Assembly: GCA_964020155.1 (NCBI GenBank)
Contig: OZ026559.1
Location: 4,070,674 to 4,134,673 of the forward strand
DNA from: Chondrilla cf. caribensis
Lineage: Eukaryota > Porifera > Demospongiae > Chondrillida > Chondrillidae
Reading direction: 5' to 3'
Length of the DNA: 64,000 bases
In this document: positions 55,955 through 64,000 of the stretch, piece after piece
Layout of the letters: the number at the start of each line of letters is the position of its first letter
How positions within the stretch are numbered: position 1 is the stretch's first letter
Made by a program: the position numbers and the translations under genes
The notes under the pieces: generated by a model
The model's input: only the letters and a program-made list of their open reading frames with translations
Database searches by the model: none
What the model was told of the DNA's origin: nothing

Positions 55955-57420
55955 TCTTCACTCAATTGTACCTGGTCATGGGGGGGGGGGCAACAATAGT
56001 GAATGACTCTTATTATACAGTCAACTATATTATTGCAAATTTTCACCTTCCATTCAGGATGTTTCCCATATTTTTGAATCACAATTTACTAATAATATTA
56101 TAATAGTATATAATCGGATTCCTATTTTCACTTTCAAAATTATCCGTGACAAAACTGATTGTACAATACTGATTTCGTTTTGCTTTCGATTTCAACTCCT
56201 CCTGAGCTGTTAGTCCACACTAGAATACGTATGCATCCTACCAAGTCTTACACAGTTGTAGCTAGCTAGAGTGTATAATGAGCATAATAATATGGTAACA
56301 CTTTGGTACATGCAATGTTCATGGGATGAACTCCAACTGTTACTGGCCTACAGCTGCTGCAGACACCCTCATTCATCCAGCCCTTCAAAGCTTGTTGTTC
56401 GTTGGATAAAAAATGGGTTGTCCCTTCAGAGTTGAATTCCAAGAGAACCGGTCAACCATCTTCAACCAGGATGTTGGCTGAAAGTAGGTTTCATGTTTAC
56501 TGTAATATACAGAGAGTACCTGGTAGACTGGTGACTTGTGTTGTCGCGTGTCACTGTGATAACAATATTATGATACATTTTACACACAATTTTGCATGTA
56601 TATTCTCCATTTGAATGGAGGAGAAATGGTACATTCATTCATTGAAATGGTAGATAAATAATCATATTTATATAGTTCTGATTTTGGCTCAACGTTTTGA
56701 CAAGGTGTTGTTTTATGATGGGGACACATTGCATTCTAGAACTGTTCATTTTTAATACAAGCAACATAGTAATGTATATGATATTACCAGTAGAAGGCCG
56801 ATGACGTAATAAGCAATTTGCACCGTGTGACGACGGTTACGTCCAATAACACGTGTTCGATATTTGGCGGAAATCGGACCAGTGCGAATGCCTTCTTTTG
56901 TTTGAGCGCGTATTTGGAAACTTGTTCAATTGTGAGAATTGATCAGGAAGGAAATGAGTATGAAGGATTCTTCGTTTTCCCTTTGAACAGATGATGTCCC
57001 TTTCCTGGAGCTCCGTGTGTTGAAGGAGAATGAGATGACGGCAGAAGGATCGAACTCCAGATGTGGTCCGAAAGACAGCTCGACGAAATTTTGTGTGTCT
57101 ATTGCCTATATTTTTACATGGACTAACCGTGATTGAAATATCAAGAAAAGGATACTTTTAACTGTATAAGTATATTATTGAGTGACACTTTATAGAGTGG
57201 TTCGATTTTGTTGTTCAGTGTACATCTATACAAGTATATATTATTTACATTGTCGTTGTTGCTCATAGGTTATCATAATTCTATACTGCCCTCTAGTGCA
57301 GAGTGAGGTGATACAGACCTTAAGGTTCCCCTACATATTGATATGTCCCCTACAGTGTATCCATGTGTACCCTCTAGTGGTAGGGAGTCCTTAGTTTGGT
57401 GTGTGCTTTTACTAGTTAGG
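55955..57420. other. Upstream flank of copy 5, shared with copies 2 and 4
   Basis: It includes a minus-strand TATAATAAGAG box near 56013, the single-copy version of the 149-bp unit (56075-56215) and the E-box/CRE block (56780-57130). No gene is seen. Confidence 0.55.
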
Positions 57421-57762
57421 TGAATGTGAGTAATATTAATGATGGAGTGTAAATATTATAGGTGGACAGAGGTGTGTTGTGCACAGACCTTACTTTGAGG
57501 GGAAAAATTTCATTATCGTAATTCATAATAGTATCATGTACAAGGCATGCATAGATGTGTCAGTGTGGTGGAGGTGGATTATGTAAGGTGGAGGAGGGTA
57601 TATTTGAGTCAGACATTGACAATTGTTTATATTAGTAAACTGTACCTTGAAGCATGTCTGGTTGCCTATTGCCACATTAGGTTGTGGTTTGTTAAGATAA
57701 AGAATGTCTCATCTGACTGCTAACAGGTGTATGGATTCATTTGTATATAATATTATACATAT

Positions 57763-57797
<35 letters not shown>

Positions 57798-58346
57798 TAG
57801 CATATAACCTAATGTACTTCATATTAAGTGCAGTGTGAATTTAATTAACGCAAAGAAATTCATTTTGCCCAATGTTACGTTCTAAAGAGATGGATGAAGT
57901 GACCTTACCAGACACAGGTAATAACATCCTACTTGATAAGGATCCATTGGTATGCCATTCATTTGTGTACGTACATGTAAGTTCATATAATATGTGATAT
58001 TCACACTTCCATGTACATTAGAAGCCAATTACTCCAGAGTGTGCATGTATGTGTCTCTGTGTGCATGTGTGTATGTATGTGCGTGCGTGTGTGTGTGCGT
58101 GCGTGCGTGCGTGCATGCATGCGTGCGTGAAGTTTTCAAAAGCAATTGTATACAGTGGAACTCACCGTGACTTCCATGTAAATTCTTCCTTACATTGAAC
58201 TACTGTATATGTTATTCTTGAGTGGTATCTCTGGTAGACCAGTGTCAGGTGGTTTCTGAACATAGATGCCAGTTAGAATCATAATATAACATGTATCAAT
58301 CAATCAATCAATTAATAATCATTAACTGCTGTAATTTGTACCATCA
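57421..58346. other. Spacer with TG microsatellites
   Basis: TG runs lie at 57767-57796 and 58045-58130 (GTGC/GCGT mixed). There is an (AATC)n run near 58296. No gene is seen. Confidence 0.5.
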
Positions 58347-58748
58347 TTATATATGAACGATTAGCTTGAGAATAATGGTCGTCTGAATATAAAGTATATA
58401 TGTACGTATGACATTGAATGCACGTGTAATATTCATGATCACATTTGCATAGTAGTAGTTACTTGGAGCCCAAATGGTGTGAGTGTATAAGTCATGAACA
58501 GGCGTATTTACTTCTAAACTCCAGATACTACCATTGACCAGACCTTTATTGATGAGTATACATGTAATATTCATGATCACATTTGTATAGTAGTAGTTAC
58601 TTGGACCCCAAATGGTGTGAGTGTATATACCAAAGTCATGAACAGGCGTGTCTACTTCTAAACTCCAGGTACAACCATTGACCAGACCTTTATTGAGGAA
58701 CTTTCTATCACCTATCAAGTACACAAGCATGATAAATACATGTCTCAT
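58347..58748 (-). CDS. Open frame with an internal tandem duplication, unknown
   Basis: Minus-strand frame in which about 120 bp is duplicated: GLVNGCTWSLEVDTPVHDFG..YTHTIWGPSNYYYTNVIMNIT and GLVNGSIWSLEVNTPVHD..YTHTIWAPSNYYYANVIMNIT. Most base differences are scattered and the frame stays open in both, with NIT sequons. It could be one or two exons of an extracellular protein. I do not recognise it, and a chance open frame in a duplicated non-coding piece is possible. Confidence 0.3.
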   Translation of the reverse strand: MRHVFIMLVYLIGDRKFLNKGLVNGCTWSLEVDTPVHDFGIYTHTIWGPSNYYYTNVIMNITCILINKGLVNGSIWSLEVNTPVHDLYTHTIWAPSNYYYANVIMNITRAFNVIRTYILYIQTTIILKLIVHI

Positions 58749-58794
58749 GGCTGGGCAGTATGTACACTACAATTCACACATTTGTATATGTACT

Positions 58795-58897
58795 AGTTAC
58801 TACACGCTCTCTGTGCCGTATTGCTTTGTATACTGCACTTCGCGCCCTCGGGTCTCGAGCAGTAAACACAATACGGCACAGTGAGCATGTAGTAAGT
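58795..58897. repeat. Inverted-repeat element, 29-bp arms
   Basis: Arms 58795-58823 and 58869-58897 match in 26 of 29 positions (CTGTGCCGTATTG core). The GC-rich loop has a further small inverted pair (ACTGC/GCAGT). It is probably a small foldback transposon. Confidence 0.75.
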
Positions 58898-59004
58898 GGC
58901 TTATCACAAAATAGCTGCCTAGAAAATACACCGTACATTTGAATTGAAATACTTTTCTTCCCCTCTTTTTGAGGTCTATCATAAACATTTGTAGCCTTCC
59001 AGCA

Positions 59005-59364
59005 TGGAGGAAAGCCAACCGCCTGCTATTCAGTAAGTGATTTGATTTTGACGTGGAAGATGACGAGTTCCAAAAACCGAGTATGATGTGGTGCCCCAAT
59101 TCAGGATGCTTTCTGCTTTCAGACATCAATTACAATAATTTGTTACATTTATTCAAATCTTTAAACGTTGTTTCGTATATTGAGGATCAGTTTGATACCA
59201 AACTTGTTCCGAAAAACAGCCGGTTTGCAAAGAGAACATTTTTGCAACAATCTAAGGTGTCTGAAATTAGGAAGCGTCAGGGGTTCAGGGCACCTCACCA
59301 TGAAAGCAGAGCAAAACAAATCAAGCCAATGAAGAAAGTTGTACACCAGTACGAGACTGATTGA
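59005..59364 (+). CDS. Short hypothetical frame
   Basis: A codon-biased stretch encodes VEDDEFQKPSMMWCPNSGCF, then a hydrophilic Lys/Arg-rich end (KVSEIRKRQGFRAP). ATG GAG GAA at 59005 ends at CAGTAAGT, a donor-like site, so a small upstream exon is possible; the longer frame has its ATG at 59053. I see no known domain. The minus strand is also open, so coding is uncertain. Confidence 0.25.
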
Positions 59365-60120
59365 TTGATTGACAATGGTCTTCCAAAGTGTTGATTGACG
59401 TGATAATTGTGCATTCGCATTGCTAGGTTTGAGGGGGCAGTTGTAGATTACTGCAGTGCTGGTAACATGTATACCGGCATACAGGTCTCCTTGATGCATG
59501 ACGTCATCGGGCGATAAGTGATATTATTTTACTTGAAGACATCACAGCATACAATACAACATACAACATATCTTAGTGCAATGCCTAAGGTTGACAAAAT
59601 TATATGACTGGATTTACACCAAACTAGCTGAAAATAAACCGAATTTTCTATAAGCTGGGAGTGCGAAGTCCAATTTTGATGGCAACAGGGATTACCTCCC
59701 AGTGTATTCCTATTACTGAGGTGGTCCTATTGCAATGTTCATGGTCCCATTACTAAGGTCATCAAACGTGCTCTATACCAAGATACTCCCATTATGTAGT
59801 CTTGATGCTAAGATGGTCTTTTAGTGTGTTTTCACACAAACACGTGCACTCACACTATGATGGGTCTCACTGTGCAGCACTTGACCACTTCATTTAATTA
59901 TGATATTATTCAATTAAGAACTGCCGAGGTCATCCTAAAGTATGTTTTCCTCCATTGCAATGACTTCTGCAGTACAAAGACATTTGGGGCCAGGGCTTTA
60001 TTAGTATTAGTTGTCATGGTGATCTTTGTGTGGCTTCCCTATGAATATCATTGTTGAAATTTTGCTATCAATATGACTATATAGAGTACTATGCTTTTAT
60101 ATTTGAGTTAGTGTCTCAAG
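59365..60120 (+). promoter_or_regulatory. Upstream region of collagen gene H
   Basis: It contains part of the 9600-10440 repeat, GTTGTCATGGTGATCTTTGT at 60010 and TATGAATAT at 60040 (81 bp before the ATG). These are the same two boxes as in the other collagen promoters, although the rest differs. Confidence 0.5.
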
Positions 60121-61419
60121 ATGAAGTGGGAAAGGTTTTGTGTATTCTTTATGTGTCTCTCCTTTCTTGGAGCACATTGCCACTCTGAAATATTGCCATC
60201 TCCTCAACCATCTCCATCCTCTTCTTCCAGTAGTGAACAGTGTAATGTAGGACGCCTTCCAACGGGACCACTGGTAGGTCCTCCTGGTCGTGATGGTGCT
60301 CCCGGTCGTGATGGAGCAGCAGGTCGTGATGGTCTCCCTGGTCCAGCTGGTCCTCCAGGTGCTTCAGGCTCTCCAGGTCCCAGTGGAGTCAACCTTGATG
60401 AACTTCGGGAGATGATTCGTTTGATGGCTAAAGAAGAACTGAAGAACTTGTCATCAGAAGATCGTGAACCAGTGAAGGTTGTTGTGGAGTATGATAAACT
60501 GTGTCCTTCCAATAATCGTACCAAGTCAACTAAAACCTTCCCAACTTCACTACCAACAACCTACCGACCTCATGGATCCACTGCTGCTCCAAGAAACAAA
60601 TCATGTGCAAAAGGCCAAACTGTCTATGACCCAGCAATGTCTTGTCATCAAATCCTCCTCTGTAACCCTTACCTTCCTTCAGGCCACTACTGGGTATATA
60701 CCAACCATCACTCCAATCTGAACCGTGGAATTATTCGTGTTTACTGTCACATGGAGCCTGACATCTGTGGAGTGGCTGGAGTGATGCGTGTAGCTTTCTT
60801 GGACATGACTAACACTAGAGTCAATTGCCCTTATCCACTGACACAGGTCACACAGTCTGGAAAGAGAATGTGTGTCAGCCCAACATCAGGAGCTCAGTTT
60901 TCCACTGTTAGATATGGTGCTTACAGTATTGACTATAACTACGTGTGTGGAAGAGCAGTCGGATATGCCAAGTACGGAACCCACGCCTTCTACAACGCTA
61001 ATTCGTACAAATCCATTGAACAACCCTATGTGAGTGGGTTGTCCATCACCTGTCAAATCAAAGGTCAACGCAACCACATATGGTCCTTTGCTTCTGGTTA
61101 TGAGGCAAGTGGCTCTAACGGGCGCAACTGTCCTTGTGATATAGGGGGGAATCAGCCTCCACCATTTGTTTGTCAAAACTACTACTGTGAAGCAGCCACT
61201 CATTCCTACCCATCAAACCAGTGGCACACAAGCAACCCCCTGTGGGATGGGAAGGGTTGCTATTCTGGATCAAGTTGTTGTGGCAACAGCCGCTTGCCGT
61301 GGTTCATGACTTCTCTGCCGGAGACTACCAATTCTGATATCGAAGTTCGTTGGATGACCCCCCAGGGACACAGTTATGGGATGACAGGCATCGAACAATT
61401 GGAGTTGTATGTGTTCTAA
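60121..61419 (+). CDS. Secreted collagen-domain protein H
   Basis: This is a 432-residue single-exon gene. Signal peptide MKWERFCVFFMCLSFLGAHC, Ser-Pro run, EQCNVGRLPTGP, then twelve unbroken Gly-X-Y triplets ([20 protein letters not shown] to GPSG), the only copy besides F without the GRDGV break. Neck [20 protein letters not shown], linker with NRT and NKS sequons, and a C-terminal domain of the A/F subtype (YCHMEPDICGVAGVMRVAFL) ending GIEQLELYVF, Phe where others have Tyr. It has an extra Cys at FVCQNYYCE, where others have Gly. A poly(A) signal AATAAA at 61438 lies only about 20 bp after the stop. Secreted; partner unknown. Confidence 0.87.
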   Translation: MKWERFCVFFMCLSFLGAHCHSEILPSPQPSPSSSSSSEQCNVGRLPTGPLVGPPGRDGAPGRDGAAGRDGLPGPAGPPGASGSPGPSGVNLDELREMIRLMAKEELKNLSSEDREPVKVVVEYDKLCPSNNRTKSTKTFPTSLPTTYRPHGSTAAPRNKSCAKGQTVYDPAMSCHQILLCNPYLPSGHYWVYTNHHSNLNRGIIRVYCHMEPDICGVAGVMRVAFLDMTNTRVNCPYPLTQVTQSGKRMCVSPTSGAQFSTVRYGAYSIDYNYVCGRAVGYAKYGTHAFYNANSYKSIEQPYVSGLSITCQIKGQRNHIWSFASGYEASGSNGRNCPCDIGGNQPPPFVCQNYYCEAATHSYPSNQWHTSNPLWDGKGCYSGSSCCGNSRLPWFMTSLPETTNSDIEVRWMTPQGHSYGMTGIEQLELYVF

Positions 61420-61751
61420 TACACCACTCCAAGCTATAATAAAATAGCATCTGTAGGTAGTTGTAATAATAGGTTACTATTGCAGTCTTTTATAATTTGA
61501 TTCATTAATAATAATTAACAATTATAATTATTGTAACAGTAATGCAGCCTCAACTTGAGCAGTTTATTCGATTCTCTGTAATCATGAGAGGAGTGGATGA
61601 AACAAAATCAATAATATGTAGTTGTACATAATTATATATTATAGTGACACGTAGTTGACAGTTGTATAGGAAGATATAATACACTGAAAATGTCTGTAAA
61701 TACATAGCAGGTCATGCAGGTGCAAGTTTTTAGATTGTTCATGCATGATTT
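61420..61751. other. 3' flank of collagen gene H
   Basis: AT-rich; nothing recognisable apart from the poly(A) signal. Confidence 0.5.
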
Positions 61752-61829
61752 GAAGTTCGTTGGATGGACCCACAAACCCATGCTAATGGGATGATGGCCA
61801 TTGAACAATTGGAGTTGTATGTGTACTAA
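61752..61829 (+). pseudogene. Collagen C-terminal relic, 25 codons
   Basis: EVRWMDPQTHANGMMAIEQL ELYVY and a stop, followed by 3' flank matching gene F. The upstream coding part is lost. Confidence 0.82.
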
Positions 61830-62399
61830 CAGATCTACTCTAAGTATAATCAGCATTTGTACCTCTCACAAGGTTTATCTGTCATAGCATATAAGACTGT
61901 AGACAGTATACTTGTTGATCTAGCTTCAATTCTTGTAATTATTTGTGGAGTGTATATTATGTAGCAAGCAAATGCTTAATATTAAGATTAATTAATAATT
62001 GCAAATCAAAAGTATTGATCTTTCATTAATTTTATTCATGTATCAATATGAAATCCGTTTATGAAAGTGCAAGTACATGAACACAGCAGTCATTTTTCAT
62101 ACAATGTTTTCCACATGATTCAACAGAAGCTATGATGTTTGAACTAGAGCTGAAGTAATAGGCAAAGTACAAATAAAAGGATATTACGTAACTTAATTTT
62201 CCAATGCTGTGTGATGACCTCAATAAATGTAGAAAGTTTGCCCATCTTTAGTATAAGAAACAGTCACTTTTCTCACATAAGAGCATGAAGAATAGTGATG
62301 TCATAAGAGCACTTCGTGTTACGTTGACCACATGCAAGACTTCAGTGGAGATTAGTCTCATTCCCAGACCTAGTTCCAGGGTTACTGTCTTTTTCTTGT
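61830..62399. other. 3' flank shared with collagen gene F
   Basis: It matches 36663-37261 in order. It lacks the hAT element found at 37270. Confidence 0.65.
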
Positions 62400-62740
62400 T
62401 AGAATGTTAAAGGCTAAGATGTCTTCACTTGAATCCCTGGACAAAAGCTGCTGTTGATGGTATTGCATACGTACATAGGTGTGTAATATCACTTATATGG
62501 CTGGGTGATTTGAGTATGTGTACACAACATCCCCTTGAATGGATTCCTATGCAATTGTAGGTGTGAATGTACACATCACAGGGAGTCCTGTATCCAAAAT
62601 GGATACCTTTGTCACCACCACTGTAGCTGCACTACAATGGGTTCCCCTTAATTGCAGTGACAATCTTTGGAATAGATCAGTATGTAATAATATTATATGA
62701 ATCTCCACGACCAATAGGGCAAGGTTGAAATTATCCTTTT
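62400..62740. repeat. Dispersed repeat R, copy 4
   Basis: TCACAGGGAGTCCTGTATCC, AAAATGGATACCTTTGTCA and CTGTAGCTGCACTACAATGG as in the other copies. It follows directly on the F-type 3' flank, as copy 1 does after the hAT element. Confidence 0.7.
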
Positions 62741-63354
62741 TTTACACCATTCTGCCGTCTCCGAACTCAATAAACTTGGGCATCTCTTTTAAATTCAGAA
62801 GAACTTTTGCTGAAGTTATTACATTCAGTAAAGCTTCAGCATACAAATCCCAGCCTATGTGCTAATTCTCGATGCTTCAAAATGGGCCATCTTTCTTTGT
62901 GCAATATAAATTATGATATAAATTTACTATTGCGGTTACACGTGGAAACACATAATTATTATAATATCTCGGACCATGCAGTGTTACATACTGGAAGTCA
63001 AAATGAAACCAATATAGGGCCACTATACGTACCACTATATAAAACAGACGAGAGCACACACAATCAATATAGTATTACACACACACCTATCCCCTAATGT
63101 ACTCGATAATGCCCTACACTACAGTAAATTGTTGGCACTAGTTGAACTACTGACTCGAAGGACAGGTATGTCTTCCCGGTTGTGTTGGTACTGGCCTTTG
63201 GGCATTTATGCTGTAGAAAGGGCATTGTCCAGCAACATAACGAAATCATTTTCAACGTTTTGACTGCTGTGGCTTTACTCACCCACAATAACAATACTAA
63301 TAAAATGCATAATAATATTATGTATCTCTATTTTGTACTTCAATACCTAAGCCT
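62741..63354. other. Spacer, no gene seen
   Basis: AT-rich with scattered short open frames of no recognisable content. Confidence 0.45.
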
Positions 63355-63378
63355 ACACACACACACACACACACACGT

Positions 63379-63441
<63 letters not shown>

Positions 63442-63459
63442 CACACTCACACATGCACA

Positions 63460-63528
<69 letters not shown>

Positions 63529-63619
63529 ACACACACACACACACACATACACACACACACACACATGCACTCACACACGTACGACACACACACACATGCA
63601 CACACACACACACACACGT

Positions 63620-63652
<33 letters not shown>
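63355..63652. repeat. CA microsatellite, about 300 bp
   Basis: CA with GTGC, CATG, CTCA and GTAC interruptions. Confidence 0.95.
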
Positions 63653-63654
<2 letters not shown>

Positions 63655-63689
63655 GATACCGTCTTAGACTACCTTCTAGCCTGTGAGTG

Positions 63690-64000
63690 ATTATGTTGTA
63701 TCAAAAGTGTTGCCCAGCAACTTACATAATAAAGTCAATCTCAATTTGAAATGTCATTTTTGATGTATTGACTGCTTCCAGTTCACTCACTCACAAGAGC
63801 TCTGTACTCTGAAATTCAACTCACTACTATAATTGGGATGTGTGAATACACAAGAAACCTCATGAATGTTGTTCCATGCAATTATATGTAATGCAACATG
63901 GTGAATGTGTATTATGAGGAGGTAATACTACACATTCTAATGGCATAAATAACAAGTTGAAGTCTATTTGAACCTCAAACATCACACTTGACCACAAGTA
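63690..64000 (+). promoter_or_regulatory. Copy of the upstream unit at 45721-46050
   Basis: The order of segments is the same up to TTGACCACAAGT at the window end. In the first copy that point is about 45 bp before an ATG with a signal peptide. Confidence 0.5.

Overview
The window is animal nuclear DNA, AT-rich and full of simple repeats, with short spliced introns and many small DNA transposons. Two conserved genes point to a metazoan: the 3' end of a spectraplakin (dystonin/MACF1/Shot type) at 209-2527, and a CABIT+SAM adaptor of GAREM/THEMIS type at 49676-51637 on the minus strand. The many copies of an intronless gene family encoding signal peptide, short collagen triple helix, neck and Cys-rich C-terminal domain fit a sponge, most likely a demosponge. 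That assignment is inference; nothing here was searched against a database.

Between and around these two genes lies an array of two interleaved, tandemly expanded families. Family 1 (plus strand) is a secreted collagen protein with ficolin-like layout, coded in one exon. It has complete copies A (4094-5374), B (11455-12828), D (30325-31674), G (40279-41628) and H (60121-61419), broken copies C (14981-16460) and F (35410-36662), and relics at 3535-3770, 23450-24075, 32819-33025, 39185-39274 and 61752-61829. Family 2 (minus strand) is a two-exon gene: exon 1 encodes a signal peptide and a roughly 145-residue ectodomain, and exon 2 encodes about seven membrane segments. Intact copies are 18774-20475, 24930-26854 and 54243-55954; broken copies are 6306-8243 and 41976-43646; relics are at 13200-13285, 18180-18570 and 53690-54030.

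The families alternate (collagen plus, seven-helix minus, collagen plus, and so on), and flanks as well as genes are shared between units, so the array grew by duplication of multi-gene blocks. Block 3930-12830 matches 23450-31670, and block 18180-22560 matches 53690-57420. Point deletions, internal deletions, transposon insertions, minisatellites and small templated duplications then broke several copies. Because paralogous flanks exist with and without insertions, target-site duplications can be read directly for several elements.

The span 45900-49160 holds an orphan signal-peptide exon followed by two satellite arrays (about 189 bp x 9 and about 360 bp x 4). The right edge (63690-64000) repeats the region upstream of that orphan exon, so a related gene probably begins just past the window. 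I propose, without proof, that the secreted collagen proteins and the seven-helix proteins form a co-expanded lineage-specific recognition or signalling system.
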